From positions 806,001 through 870,000 of the forward strand of contig JAXGYO010000002.1 of NCBI GenBank assembly GCA_040772225.1: a DNA stretch of 64,000 nucleotides, in the 5' to 3' direction. Below are positions 34,534-43,887 of the stretch, one piece after another (the stretch's first letter is position 1; each line of letters begins with the position of its first letter). Made by a program: the position numbers and the translations under genes. This DNA is from JAAYED01 sp040772225 (GTDB lineage Bacteria; Chloroflexota; Anaerolineae; UBA1429). The notes below the pieces were generated by a model. That model was not told the origin of the DNA. It saw only the letters and a list, made by a program, of their open reading frames with translations, and did not search any database.

Positions 34534-34561
34534 TTGCCCCTCCCTAAAGACTCGGTATACT
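34534..34561 (+). promoter_or_regulatory. Promoter of the TauE-like permease gene
   Basis: TTGCCC (34534-34539), 16 bases, TATACT (34556-34561). It is divergent from the lar promoter; the two -35 elements are about 33 bases apart. Confidence 0.5.
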
Positions 34562-34596
34562 CGGACAGGTTCATTCTCACCAAGTAAGGAGCAGAC

Positions 34597-35361
34597 ATGC
34601 AGATTACCCTGGCGCACGTCGCCCTGCTGATCGTGGCTGGATTCGTGTCCGGCATCATTAACACGCTGGCCGGGGGCGGGTCGTTTCTTACGCTTGCCGC
34701 TCTTGACTTTATCGGTCTTCCGATCGGCGTTGCCAATGGCAGCAACCGGCTGGGCGTCCTGCTAGGTGCCGTCGCCGGAGCACTCGGCTTTCGTAGCAAG
34801 GGCGCTTCGGAGATAAAGACCAGCCTTCACTTTGCGATTCCGGCGCTCTTTGGGGCCATCGTCGGGGCGCTGATCGTCGTCGACCTCCCAGAGGTAGTCT
34901 TTGAGCGGGTGCTGGGCGTGTGCATGCTGCTCATGCTCGCGATTCTGATCCTCAACCCGAAAAAGTGGCTCGAGGGCCGTGAGGTGACCATGACCCCTCG
35001 GCGCCGGGCTGTGAGCTACCTGGTCTTCTTTCTTGTCGGCATCTACGGGGGCGCCATCCAGGCCGGGGTTGGGTTTCTGCTGATCGCGTCGCTCGTTGTT
35101 ACGGCCGGCGTCGATTTGGTCAGGGCCAACATGCACAAGGTCTTTGTCACCGCCGTGTACACGGTCGTGGCAATCCTGATCTTTGCGCTGCAGGGACAGG
35201 TTGACTGGGTGTACGGGATGGTACTCACGATTGGCTACGGTCTCGGGTCGTGGATTAGCAGCCGGGTATCGATGGACAAAGGTCAGGACTTTGTGAGGCT
35301 GGTGCTCGCTCTATCTCTGGTGGTGCTGGCAGCCCAATACCTGGGCCTGTTCACCTTTTAG
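34597..35361 (+). CDS. TauE/SafE family permease
   Basis: Inner-membrane anion or organosulfonate exporter/importer family (TauE, SafE, YfcA). The 254 residues show about eight hydrophobic segments in two similar halves. The N-terminal half has GFVSGIINTLAGGGSFLTLAAL, the usual GGGG(S/T)xL signature, and the second half has GIYGGAIQAGVGFLLI. The ATG follows AAGGAG. Family substrates include sulfite, sulfoacetate and taurine; nothing in the surroundings narrows this. A strong hairpin follows. Confidence 0.88.
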   Translation: MQITLAHVALLIVAGFVSGIINTLAGGGSFLTLAALDFIGLPIGVANGSNRLGVLLGAVAGALGFRSKGASEIKTSLHFAIPALFGAIVGALIVVDLPEVVFERVLGVCMLLMLAILILNPKKWLEGREVTMTPRRRAVSYLVFFLVGIYGGAIQAGVGFLLIASLVVTAGVDLVRANMHKVFVTAVYTVVAILIFALQGQVDWVYGMVLTIGYGLGSWISSRVSMDKGQDFVRLVLALSLVVLAAQYLGLFTF

Positions 35362-35391
35362 GAACCGAGACCAACAGAAGGGGAAACAGCG

Positions 35392-35409
35392 GGCGGGCCT
35401 TGGCCCGCC
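35392..35409. terminator. Shared hairpin between the permease gene and pyrK
   Basis: GGCGGGC pairs with GCCCGCC over a CTTG loop, with ACAG/CTGT-like flanks. It lies between converging genes and may stop transcription from both sides, though the tails are only moderately thymine-rich. Confidence 0.55.
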
Positions 35410-35411
35410 TG

Positions 35412-36164
35412 TCAGTGTTCTTCCAGCAGAATGGGCATTACATCCTGGGCAGCAAAGACAGGCCCATCACGGCACACCAGCCGGTCGCCGCAATGGCAGT
35501 TGCCACACACGCCAAAGCCGCACTTCATGGCGCGTTCGAGACTCACATAGAACGGGATGGCGCTATCCTGTAGCATGCGCCATAGAGCCAGCAACATGGG
35601 CTCCGGGCCACAGGCAAAGATGGCACCGGGCCGATCCGCCTGGATCAGCGGATCCAGCGCGTCCGCCACAGTACCCCGGACGCCCACCGAACCATCGTCA
35701 GTGGCAATCGTCAGGGGCACGCCCAGTTCCTTAAAACGCCAGCCAAGCATCAGCTGCGCGGCTGTGCGGGCGCCCAGCACCGCGTGAACCTTTTTCCCGG
35801 CTTGAACGCCACGTTGCGCCAGCAGGGTTAGCGATGCAATGCCGCTGCCCCCTCCGACCAGAAGCATGCTTCCATCAACGTGCGGAAAGCCGTGGCCGTA
35901 CGGCCCCCGCACCCAGACGGGGTCGCCTGGATTACGCGCCGTGATAGCGTGGGTAAAGGGCCCCACCTCGCGGACTGTCAGGCTCAGTGGGTCGGTCGTC
36001 ATCACCGCCAGAGGCCGTTCCTCGATGCCAGGCAGCCAGACCATGACAAACTGCCCGGGCTCCGCCGACAGCGCCCCGTCGAGGATCAGTGTCGCCCCGA
36101 CCTCGCCCTCTTGCCGCCGCGCAACCAGGCGATAGACCTGGTAGATGCTGTCAGACATGGGCAC
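35412..36164 (-). CDS. pyrK: Dihydroorotate dehydrogenase electron-transfer subunit
   Basis: FAD and [2Fe-2S] protein that passes electrons from class 1B dihydroorotate dehydrogenase to NAD+. The 250 residues contain a flavin domain (PLAVMTTDPLSLTVREVGPFT), an NAD domain (MLLVGGGSGIASLTLLAQRGV) and the C-terminal cluster motif MKCGFGVCGNCHCGDRLVCRDGP (four cysteines). Its start overlaps the pyrD end by 14 bases. Last gene of pyrC-pyrB-pyrFE-pyrD-pyrK. Confidence 0.93.
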   Translation of the reverse strand: MPMSDSIYQVYRLVARRQEGEVGATLILDGALSAEPGQFVMVWLPGIEERPLAVMTTDPLSLTVREVGPFTHAITARNPGDPVWVRGPYGHGFPHVDGSMLLVGGGSGIASLTLLAQRGVQAGKKVHAVLGARTAAQLMLGWRFKELGVPLTIATDDGSVGVRGTVADALDPLIQADRPGAIFACGPEPMLLALWRMLQDSAIPFYVSLERAMKCGFGVCGNCHCGDRLVCRDGPVFAAQDVMPILLEEH

Positions 36165-37104
36165 AGCCCCTTATCTCGTCCAGAGTGGCAACGCCAAGCT
36201 CGGACATGAGCGCCGCTATCTCCCTCAACACACGGCCAAAGATCTCCTCACCATCCGTCTCAAGCGCAGAACCGATACCCACCGCTGTGGCGCCCGCCAT
36301 GATCATCTCGAGGGCGTCGGCACCTGAGCTGACCCCGCCAGTACCAATGATGGGAACGTCCAGCGCCTGTGCGATCTCGTACACACAGCGCACCGCGATC
36401 GGCCGGATCGCCGGCCCTGAAACCCCTCCGGTCACATTGGCCAGTATGGGCCGCCGCGCATGCAGGTCGATGACCATTCCCGGGCCAAGTGTGTTGATCG
36501 CCGTAAGACCGTCGGCCCCCGCGCTGACAACCGCCCGCGCCACATCTACCAGGTCGGAGGTATTGGGCGAGAGCTTGACGAACAATGGGCCTGCATGCTC
36601 GCGCCGGACCGCCTCCGTCACCTGTGCCGCTGCGGCCGGCTCCAGCGCAAAAGGTCGCCCGAACTCACTGTGCACATTCGGGCAGGAGATGTTGACCTCC
36701 ACAAGATCGGCGCCCACCGGTTCTAGAATCCGCACCGTCTCGGCAAACGCCTCGGGGGAATCGCCGAACACGCTGACAATGAGCGCTGCTCCGCTGGCCC
36801 GCAGGTCCTCGCGCGCGCGCACTAGCTCATCGCGCTCAGCCTCGGCGCCCGGGTTCGACAGCCCCACCGCGTTGATCAGGCCGTGCCCCCAGCTCAGCAC
36901 CGTCGGATTCGGGTGGCCTTTACGTGGCAGCACGCTGCAGGATTTGCTGGTCACCGCCCCGGCGCCCGCGCGGCCTGCCCTGACCAACGTGCCCGCGCCA
37001 CTGCCCCAGATACCCGAGGCAAGCACCAGAGGGTTTCTCAGTGGCACCCCTGCCAAAGACACCGACAGGTCGGGCCCACAGACCGTCATGTCACCCCTGG
37101 CCAT
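36151..37104 (-). CDS. pyrD: Dihydroorotate dehydrogenase, class 1B catalytic subunit
   Basis: Oxidises dihydroorotate to orotate with FMN. The 317 residues contain LVLASGIWGSGAG near the N-terminus, VEVNISCPNVHSEFG with the catalytic Cys of the class 1B type, KLSPNTSDLVDVARAV, and C-terminal IIGTGGVSSGADALEMIMAGATAVGIG. The immediate pyrK partner confirms the NAD-linked class. It overlaps pyrFE by 14 bases. Confidence 0.95.
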   Translation of the reverse strand: MARGDMTVCGPDLSVSLAGVPLRNPLVLASGIWGSGAGTLVRAGRAGAGAVTSKSCSVLPRKGHPNPTVLSWGHGLINAVGLSNPGAEAERDELVRAREDLRASGAALIVSVFGDSPEAFAETVRILEPVGADLVEVNISCPNVHSEFGRPFALEPAAAAQVTEAVRREHAGPLFVKLSPNTSDLVDVARAVVSAGADGLTAINTLGPGMVIDLHARRPILANVTGGVSGPAIRPIAVRCVYEIAQALDVPIIGTGGVSSGADALEMIMAGATAVGIGSALETDGEEIFGRVLREIAALMSELGVATLDEIRGCAHV

Positions 37105-38506
37105 TCAAATAGTTCTCTACGCGACGCTGCGTGTCACTATCCAGCCGGCCCAGTTCCACCAGTGCGCCAACGATCTCGCGCAGCGTGCAAGCGGCGTGCA
37201 GGCGCAGGCCGTGCGCGGCCAGATCGGCCTTGCCACCCTGCTCGCGGTCGATCAACACCACGACATCCTCGACCACGAGGCCGGCCTCTTTGAGCGGCTC
37301 CGCCGCCTCCAGTTTGCTGCCGCCGCTGCTGATCAGATCATCCAACAACACCACGCGCTCACCGGCCTGATACTCCCCTTCGATCAAGCGACGCGTGCCG
37401 TAGGTCTTGGCCTCACGTCGCGGATAGATGAGCGGGTCGCCGGTGAGGAGCGATACCGCCGTGCCGATAGGCAGTCCGGCATAGGGGATCCCCGCGATCC
37501 GCGTATAGTCCAGCGGAGCCAGCAGGCGCTGGTACTCGAGCGCCGCGAGTTCGAGCACCTTCGGGTCGCTCACCAATCGCCTCAGGTCCACATAGATGGG
37601 CGAGTGCGCTCCCGAATGCAGCACAAAGTCGCCCAGTTGCACGCAACCCGTATCGTGGAGAGCCTTTGCCAGTCTCCGCAGGCGGCCGGAACGCAACGCC
37701 CCCTCCGTTGCGATGCTCCGGGTGGTGCTACGAGCGAGATTGATCGCGTCGCGGGTCTCTCTGGCTGCACGCCGCGGATCATCTGCATAGATAATCCCCC
37801 GGGACGAGTTGATGATGACACCCTTGCCATCCGCACGCAGCCCCGACGACAGTACGGCTTCCAGATCGCCGCCCTGGGCACCTATCCCGGGCACCAGGAA
37901 CCAGGTGTTGGGATAAGCCGCCCTGATCTCAGCCACGGCCTCCGGATAGGTCGCGCCAATCACCAGCCCAATCTCCCCGCCCTGCACCCACGTGGACGCC
38001 AGGTCGGCGACGTGCTGGTACAGAGGCACGCCGCGCTGCGTCCAGTCCTGGATCTCGCCAGCGCCCGGATTGGAGGTCTTGCAGAGCAAAAAGACGCCCC
38101 GGTCAGCGTACGCCAGGAACGGCGCCACGCCATCGCTCCCCAGATAAGGATTCACGGTGAGGGCGTCAACCCCGAGGTGCTCGAAAATGCCCTGGGCATA
38201 GGCCGTGGCCGTGGAGGTGATGTCGTTGCGCTTGCCGTCCAGAATCACCGGTATATCCGCGGGAATGGCCGCCAGGATCTCCGCGAGCACGTCCATGCCA
38301 TCGGGCCCCAGCGCCTCGTAAAAGGCAATATTGGGCTTGAACACGCAGGCATAGTCCGACGTCTCGGACACGACAGCCCGCATAAAGGCGCTCACTGACT
38401 CATATCGCTCCGGAATCTGACCCGGATGCGGATCGAGACCCACACACAGCAGACTATCGCGCTTTTCGATACTGGCGGCCAGTTTCTCCCAAAACCCCAT
38501 ATACAT
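37091..38506 (-). CDS. pyrFE: Bifunctional orotidine-5'-phosphate decarboxylase / orotate phosphoribosyltransferase
   Basis: Catalyses the last two steps of UMP synthesis. Residues 1 to about 270 are an OMP decarboxylase of the group with DGKRNDITSTATAYAQGIF (catalytic DxK..D) and FLVPGIGAQGGDL. Residues about 285-471 are an orotate phosphoribosyltransferase with YVDLRRLVSDP and the PRPP loop VVLLDDLISSGGSKLEAAE. The order F then E is the reverse of the human fusion (E then F). The start at 38506 is a plain ATG. Both domains seem complete. Confidence 0.94.
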   Translation of the reverse strand: MYMGFWEKLAASIEKRDSLLCVGLDPHPGQIPERYESVSAFMRAVVSETSDYACVFKPNIAFYEALGPDGMDVLAEILAAIPADIPVILDGKRNDITSTATAYAQGIFEHLGVDALTVNPYLGSDGVAPFLAYADRGVFLLCKTSNPGAGEIQDWTQRGVPLYQHVADLASTWVQGGEIGLVIGATYPEAVAEIRAAYPNTWFLVPGIGAQGGDLEAVLSSGLRADGKGVIINSSRGIIYADDPRRAARETRDAINLARSTTRSIATEGALRSGRLRRLAKALHDTGCVQLGDFVLHSGAHSPIYVDLRRLVSDPKVLELAALEYQRLLAPLDYTRIAGIPYAGLPIGTAVSLLTGDPLIYPRREAKTYGTRRLIEGEYQAGERVVLLDDLISSGGSKLEAAEPLKEAGLVVEDVVVLIDREQGGKADLAAHGLRLHAACTLREIVGALVELGRLDSDTQRRVENYLNGQG

Positions 38507-38514
38507 GCTCCTGC

Positions 38515-39492
38515 CTAAACTTTGCCCAGCACTGCGGCCAGCAGCGCCATACGGACATACATACCATTCTCCATCTGCCGAAAGTAGGCTGCGCGCGGAT
38601 CATCGTCCACGTCATAGTGGATCTCACCTACACGCGGCAAAGGATGCATCAGAGCCATTTGCGGTTTGGCCTGGCTCATCAGTTCCGGCGTGATCTCGTA
38701 ATAGTCCTTGACCGCCTCGTATTCGCGCAGATCGCCAAAGCGCTCCTTTTGCACGCGCGTTACATAGATGACGTCCGCCTCGCCGATAATGTCCTGCAGC
38801 CGATCCGTCTCTTGAACATCGCGCCCGGCCTGCACCATCTCGTCCCTGATGTCGGACGGCAGCCGGAGGATATCGGGCGCGACAAAGGTCATTTTGGTAT
38901 CATAAAGCCTCAACAGTCGCGCCAGAGAGTGTACCGTGCGCCCGTTCTTGAGATCGCCGACCATGGCGACATGCAGCCCATCCACCGTGCCAAGCTCACT
39001 GTAGATGGTGTAGATATCCAGCAAGCCCTGCGTGGGATGCTCGCCCGTGCCATCGCCGGCGCTGATCACCGGCTTGCTGGCGTAGCGCGCCGCCACAGCT
39101 GAGGCCCCGATCTCAGGATGCCGCAGCACGATCACGTCGGCGTAGCACTGCAGCGTGCGTATCGTGTCGGGGAGGGACTCGCCCTTACTGACTGACGAGT
39201 ATTGCACGCCATGAATGGGAATCACCGAGCCGCCCAGGCGCTCCATCGCAGCAATAAACGAGGAAGAAGTGCGCGTGCTGGGCTCGTAGAACAGGTTGGC
39301 GAGCACATGCCCCTTGAGCAAGTCCGTCGCACCCACCCGTTTGACGAGGCTGCGCATCTCGTCGGCGACGCCAAAGATATAGTTCAGATCGTCACGCGAG
39401 AACTGCATCACCGAGACAATATCACGCCCGTAAAAGCTATCCAGCCTGTCGGGCGCGAGCCCCACCTTCTTGAGGTTTCCGTTCCCTGTCAT
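38515..39492 (-). CDS. pyrB: Aspartate carbamoyltransferase catalytic subunit
   Basis: Forms carbamoyl-aspartate from carbamoyl phosphate and aspartate. 325 residues from ATG 39492, which has GAGGAG about eleven bases upstream; a GTG start at 39534 has no ribosome site. The carbamoyl-phosphate loop is FYEPSTRTSSSF, followed by HPTQGLLDIYT and the aspartate region HPLPRVGEIHYDVDDDPRAAYFRQMENGMYVRMALL. No pyrI regulatory gene follows, so a simple trimer is expected. Confidence 0.94.
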   Translation of the reverse strand: MTGNGNLKKVGLAPDRLDSFYGRDIVSVMQFSRDDLNYIFGVADEMRSLVKRVGATDLLKGHVLANLFYEPSTRTSSSFIAAMERLGGSVIPIHGVQYSSVSKGESLPDTIRTLQCYADVIVLRHPEIGASAVAARYASKPVISAGDGTGEHPTQGLLDIYTIYSELGTVDGLHVAMVGDLKNGRTVHSLARLLRLYDTKMTFVAPDILRLPSDIRDEMVQAGRDVQETDRLQDIIGEADVIYVTRVQKERFGDLREYEAVKDYYEITPELMSQAKPQMALMHPLPRVGEIHYDVDDDPRAAYFRQMENGMYVRMALLAAVLGKV

Positions 39493-39561
39493 AGGCTCAT
39501 TACTCCTCTTTACGACCGCATGCGGCGAGATCACAAACCAAGACAGAACCGCGGATCACAC

Positions 39562-40632
39562 CTATCCCGTGCTGCGCGCCAGTGGCCGGCCATCTCCCGG
39601 CTCGGCTTGAAGCTCGCCATCCTCCCACACGACGCGCCCGCGTAACCGGACCGACTGCACCCGGCCCAGAGCCGGCAGCCCCACAAAGGGCGACCAGCCG
39701 CAGCGCGTCTTGAAACCCTCACCGGCCAGTGCATACATCCCTTCTGAGAGATCCAGGATCACTTCACTTGCAGCCGGCGCTTCCAGGCCATACACCCGCA
39801 AGGGCGCATGATAGATGAGCTCGACCATGCGCTCATAGCTGAGCATGCCGCGCTCCACGGCAGCCAGCAGCAAAGGCACGTTAGTCTCCAGGCCGGGGAC
39901 GCCCGGGGGCGGGTTCGGCAGCGTCTTTTCCGCCAGCGTGTGCGGCGCATGGTCCGAAGCGATGATATCGATGAGTGGCAGCCGCTCCCAGAAGAGGGCC
40001 ACCTGGGCAGCCGGGACCAGCGGGGGCTTCATGACCGCAAGTGCGCCCAGCCGCCCGATAGCCTCGTCTGAGAGAAAGAGATGATGCGGGGTGACCTCAC
40101 AGGTCACGAAAACGCCCCGCTGCCGGGCAGCATCGATCACGAGCAGGTCGTCCGGGTCGGGCACATGACATACGTGCAGACGCTGTCTGTAACGCTCAGC
40201 GAGATCGATCGCCTTGAGAATCGATGGACTCTCGGCATGCACGGCGATTGGCCCCGGGCCGGGCCAGGCCTCGAAGAGGGCCGCGAGGGCCGCGGGCTCG
40301 GCATTGCGCAGGTCGCCGAATGTCTCGTCCAGGTATAGCTTGAGTCCGACTGCTTCGGGAGCCATCGCCACAACGTCGTCGACGCTGGACCCATCCGAGC
40401 CAGCAAAAAGGCCGTAGTCGGCTACGGCCCTGGTCTCAAAAAGCTTGCGCTTGGCCGCCAGTCGGTCCGGCCTCGTGATTGGCGGTGTGTTGTTGGGCAT
40501 ATCCAGGATTGCTATCACGCCACCCGCCAATGCCGCCACCGTGCCGCTGTAGATGTCCTCTTTGTGCGCGGCCCCTGGCTCTCTCAGGTGAACGTGTGCA
40601 TCCACCATTCCCGGGAACTTGAGCTGTGTCAT
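39562..40632 (-). CDS. pyrC: Dihydroorotase
   Basis: Cyclises carbamoyl-aspartate to dihydroorotate in a binuclear zinc site. The 356 residues contain MVDAHVHLREPGAAHKED, DMPNNTPPI, the GLKLYLDETFGDLR segment with the lysine expected to be carbamylated, VTCEVTPHHLF and SDHAPHT. The short length and the KLYLDETF run resemble the dihydroorotase domain of eukaryotic CAD more than the roughly 430-residue bacterial type. It is the first gene of the pyr operon and has its own promoter. Confidence 0.93.
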   Translation of the reverse strand: MTQLKFPGMVDAHVHLREPGAAHKEDIYSGTVAALAGGVIAILDMPNNTPPITRPDRLAAKRKLFETRAVADYGLFAGSDGSSVDDVVAMAPEAVGLKLYLDETFGDLRNAEPAALAALFEAWPGPGPIAVHAESPSILKAIDLAERYRQRLHVCHVPDPDDLLVIDAARQRGVFVTCEVTPHHLFLSDEAIGRLGALAVMKPPLVPAAQVALFWERLPLIDIIASDHAPHTLAEKTLPNPPPGVPGLETNVPLLLAAVERGMLSYERMVELIYHAPLRVYGLEAPAASEVILDLSEGMYALAGEGFKTRCGWSPFVGLPALGRVQSVRLRGRVVWEDGELQAEPGDGRPLARSTG

Positions 40633-40682
40633 TCCGCACCTGCCCGTGACGCGGTATACTATCCTTTTACCCTATCCGGGCG

Positions 40683-40711
40683 ATTATACCATGGCCCCCG
40701 GCGCATGACAA
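40683..40711 (-). promoter_or_regulatory. Promoter of the pyr operon
   Basis: On the minus strand TTGTCA (40706-40711), 17 bases, TATAAT (40683-40688). The leader of about 45 bases is too short for a PyrR-type attenuator; I saw no such element. Confidence 0.7.
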
Positions 40712-40739
40712 TCTGTTCGGCCCGCCAATTCGGAATCAC

Positions 40740-41504
40740 TCACCAGAGCGTGAACCCGCCGTCGACGACAAGCTCGTGGCCCGTGACAAAATCTGAAGCG
40801 GGCGACGCGAGATAGACCAGCGCCCCCTGCAGGTCCGAGGTCTCCGCCATGCGCCCCATGGGTGTATCTGCAAGCCAGCCGGGGATCAGATCCGCCACCT
40901 GATCGACCAGCGACGTGCGCGTGTATCCCGGGCTGATGCAGTTGACGCGGACGCCGCGCGCGGCCCATTCGGTGGCCAGCGAGTGCGTCAGGTGCACCAC
41001 CCCCGCCTTGGAGGCATTGTATGACACCTGCTTCTGCGGGCGGTTGACGATCCGTGCAGACATGGAAGCAGTGTTGACAATCTTGCCATAGCCCTGCGCC
41101 AGCATCACGCGGCCCTCCGCCCGGCAGCAGTAGAATACCGCATCCAGGTTGAGGGCGATAACGGAACGCCACTGCTCGTCGGACATCTCCTCACCGGCCG
41201 CCCAGGAGCCGATACCGGCGTTATTGACACCGATATCGAGGCGGCCCCACTCTGAGACGATACGCTCGACCATACCATCAACCTGCGCCGAGTCGCGGAC
41301 ATCCACCGTCAGAGCCAGCGAGCGCGCCCCCAGCCCACGAACATCTGCCGCAACCGCTGCCGCCGTCTGTGCGTTTATGTCAACGATAGCGACGTCCGCG
41401 CCGGCCTCGGCCAGCGCCATGGCGTAGGCCTGTCCGATCCCCTGCCCCGCGCCCGTCACCAGAGCTGTCTTGCCTGCCAACGAGAACCGATCGAGTATGC
41501 CCAT
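40740..41504 (-). CDS. SDR family oxidoreductase
   Basis: Classical short-chain dehydrogenase/reductase of 254 residues. It has the Rossmann motif ALVTGAGQGIGQAYA, NNAG, the catalytic Ser (NTASMSARIV), YNASK (Tyr/Lys pair) and the C-terminal GHELVVDGGFTLW. Polyol, sugar or gluconate-type substrates are suggested by the neighbouring kinase gene, but this is inference. GGAGG precedes the ATG. It is the last gene of a minus-strand set: phosphoesterase, xylulokinase-like, xthA, SDR. Confidence 0.9.
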   Translation of the reverse strand: MGILDRFSLAGKTALVTGAGQGIGQAYAMALAEAGADVAIVDINAQTAAAVAADVRGLGARSLALTVDVRDSAQVDGMVERIVSEWGRLDIGVNNAGIGSWAAGEEMSDEQWRSVIALNLDAVFYCCRAEGRVMLAQGYGKIVNTASMSARIVNRPQKQVSYNASKAGVVHLTHSLATEWAARGVRVNCISPGYTRTSLVDQVADLIPGWLADTPMGRMAETSDLQGALVYLASPASDFVTGHELVVDGGFTLW

Positions 41505-41575
41505 TTATCCCTCCGCGCGCGTGCGCTACGTACCAAGAATTGCTCACAAAGCGAGACCGCTACCCAGGTCAGGGC

Positions 41576-42364
41576 CTACAGTCTAAACTCCGCAACGACA
41601 AAGGTATGATCAGAAGGACGCTCAGCCCTGCGTGCCTCCACATCGATCCAGGCCGCCGTCGAACGCTCCGCCAGTCCCGGTGTTGCGAGGAGATGGTCAA
41701 TGCGCCAGCCGACCCCGCGGTCTATCGCGTTACGGACGCGATAGTCATAGTAGCTGTACTGGTCAGGCTCGTCGGGGTGATGGCGGCGAAAGACATCTTC
41801 CAAACCCCACGAGCACATCTCGGCGAACGCCTCACGGACGCGCGGGTGGAAATCGACGTGCTCCGCATTGGCCCTGGGATCATGGATATCGATGGGCTCT
41901 GGCGCAACATTCAGATCGCCACATAATAGCACGCTATCCTCCACGCTATAGTGGCGATCAAGATACGCGCGCAACCGTGCCAGCCACTCCAGCTTGTAAG
42001 CGAACATCTCGTGGTCGATGCTGCGCCCCTGAGGCACATAGGCGTTGACGATATGGATGCCCTGCGTTGCGCCGCGTATCAGGCGCGGGCAGTCCGCCGG
42101 GCCGTCGTCATCGAGCCCGCATGACACATCCTCCAGCGCCTCGCGGCTGATCATCGCTACGCCCGCGTGCGCCTTTTGCCCGCTGAACTCCACGTGGAAC
42201 CCCGCCTCGGTGAAGGTGTCTACGGGAAAATCCTCATCCTGGACTTTGGTCTCCTGGACGCACAGCACGTCCACACCCGTCGCGTCAAGCCAGGAGATGA
42301 TCTGGTCCAAACGGGTACGTATCGAATTGGCGTTATAGGTCGCGACCTTGATGGTCTTGGTCAT
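41576..42364 (-). CDS. xthA: Exodeoxyribonuclease III
   Basis: AP endonuclease and 3' exonuclease for base-excision repair. The 262 residues have KVATYNANSIRTRLDQIISWL, the metal site VLCVQETKVQDEDFP, LLCGDLNVAPEPIDIHDP and the C-terminal RRAERPSDHTFVVAEFRL with the catalytic Asp-His. The ATG overlaps the stop of the kinase gene (ATGA), although a repair role is unrelated to the sugar genes. Confidence 0.95.
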   Translation of the reverse strand: MTKTIKVATYNANSIRTRLDQIISWLDATGVDVLCVQETKVQDEDFPVDTFTEAGFHVEFSGQKAHAGVAMISREALEDVSCGLDDDGPADCPRLIRGATQGIHIVNAYVPQGRSIDHEMFAYKLEWLARLRAYLDRHYSVEDSVLLCGDLNVAPEPIDIHDPRANAEHVDFHPRVREAFAEMCSWGLEDVFRRHHPDEPDQYSYYDYRVRNAIDRGVGWRIDHLLATPGLAERSTAAWIDVEARRAERPSDHTFVVAEFRL

Positions 42365-43887
42365 GCCTCTTTCTCCCCCTCGGTGTAATCGGCCAGCTTC
42401 TCAAACAATGAGACCAACGCATCGTATGCCGCGACAAAGAGCGCATACAGCCCGTCATAGTCGGTGACTGCCGCCGGCCGTGGCGCTTCGCCCGGGCTAA
42501 CGGCGACCCAGTCGGTTGCGGCACCATAGTCAGGCAGTAGACCTACGCCAACGCCTGCGGCAATCGCAGCCCCCAGCGCCGTGGCCTCTGCAGCGAGCCG
42601 AGGTCGCAAGAGAGGCACATCGAGCACGTCGGCGAGAATCTGCCTCCAGAGGGCCGACCGTGCCCCGCCACCGATCACCCGCAGCCCGTTGATCGTTGCA
42701 CCCTGCTGTCTGAAAGCCCCCAGGATGGTCCGCAGGTTCAGCGCCACCCCCTCAAGCACGGCCCGCGCCATCTCGGCGCGCCCGTGAGACATGGTCAGTC
42801 CCAGGAAACAGGCCCGTGCGTTCGGGTTCCAGTGCGGGCTGCGTTCGCCGATCAGGTAAGGGAGAAAGAGCAGCCCATTTGCACCCGCCGGTACCGAGGA
42901 CGCCAAAGCGTCGAGCTCCTCATACAACGGCTCGCCCTCAGCTCCTCGCAGCAATCGGTCCAGCCAGTCATAGGAGCCACCGGCGCACTGCATCGTGCCC
43001 GTGGGGAAATAGTAGCGGGGGTCCAGATGCGCAAAGGTAAAAGTGCGTTGCTCAGGATCATACAGGGGTTCGGTCGTCACGATCGAAATCCATGATGAAG
43101 ACCCGATATAGTTGTAGGCATCGGACGGGCTCACCACGCCCGCTCCCACTGTCGCGCAGGCGCCATCGCCACCGCCGATTACCACCGGCGTATCGTACGC
43201 GAGCCCTGTCGCCACAGCGGCCTCCCGCGTGACCCCACCGATAACCGTCGATGACGGCAACGCCGGTGGCAGTATCGTCATAGGCAACTCCAGACGTTCC
43301 ATAATCCAATCGGACCATCGCTTCTGGTTCAGGTCAAACAGGTTGGTGCCCGATGCATCGGAATAGTCGGTGGCCATGACGCCAGTCAACCGGTAGGCCA
43401 CATAGTCCTTGGGCTGCAGTATGCGGTGCGTCGCTGCCTTGAGTTCCGGGTGGTGCGCCCGTTGCCACAGCAGCTTGGCGGCGGTATAGCTCGGGCTGGC
43501 GCGGTGGCCCGTGATGCGGTACACCTCCTCCGTGCCAATGCGCTCGCGGAGCCATTCCGCCTCGCGCTGGGCCCGCTGATCCGCCCAGATAATGGCATCT
43601 GTGAGCGGGTGACCGGCAGCGTCCACGGGCAGGCAGGCCATCATCTGGCCAGAAAACCCCACTGCTGCCACGTCCTCCGGTGCCCGGCCCGCTTCGCGCA
43701 GCAATCTGTGCGTGGAGACTGTGACCGCCTCCCACCAATCTGACGGATCCTGCTCTGCCCACCCTGGCCTTTCGTAGCGAGTGCCGTACGGATGAAAAGC
43801 GCTGGCCAGCAGCGTGCCGCCTGAGGTAAACAGCGAGGCCTTGTTGCCCGTCGTTCCGAGATCGTGCGCAAGTAAGAGTTCCTTCAC
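42361..43887 (-). CDS. xylB: FGGY-family carbohydrate kinase, xylulokinase-like
   Basis: ATP-dependent kinase of 508 residues. The N-terminal domain begins ELLLAHDLGTTGNKASLF (phosphate-1 motif), AVGFSGQMMACLPVD matches the xylulokinase active region, and WADQRAQ follows. The C-terminal half has FLPYLIGERSPHWNPNARACFLGL and RVIGGGARSALWRQILADVLDVPLL (FGGY signature). Xylulose is the likely substrate; other ketoses or polyols cannot be excluded. Overlaps both neighbours by four bases. Confidence 0.88.
   Translation of the reverse strand: MKELLLAHDLGTTGNKASLFTSGGTLLASAFHPYGTRYERPGWAEQDPSDWWEAVTVSTHRLLREAGRAPEDVAAVGFSGQMMACLPVDAAGHPLTDAIIWADQRAQREAEWLRERIGTEEVYRITGHRASPSYTAAKLLWQRAHHPELKAATHRILQPKDYVAYRLTGVMATDYSDASGTNLFDLNQKRWSDWIMERLELPMTILPPALPSSTVIGGVTREAAVATGLAYDTPVVIGGGDGACATVGAGVVSPSDAYNYIGSSSWISIVTTEPLYDPEQRTFTFAHLDPRYYFPTGTMQCAGGSYDWLDRLLRGAEGEPLYEELDALASSVPAGANGLLFLPYLIGERSPHWNPNARACFLGLTMSHGRAEMARAVLEGVALNLRTILGAFRQQGATINGLRVIGGGARSALWRQILADVLDVPLLRPRLAAEATALGAAIAAGVGVGLLPDYGAATDWVAVSPGEAPRPAAVTDYDGLYALFVAAYDALVSLFEKLADYTEGEKEA

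Noticed and set aside
36851..36870. GGGTTCGA-like T-loop resembling a tRNA
   Set aside because: No acceptor or anticodon arm can be built around it, and it lies within pyrD.
36089..38398. 769-residue open frame on the plus strand across pyrD and pyrFE
   Set aside because: It is fully antisense to pyr genes with strong motifs, and its translation is low-complexity Arg/Pro/Ser-rich.
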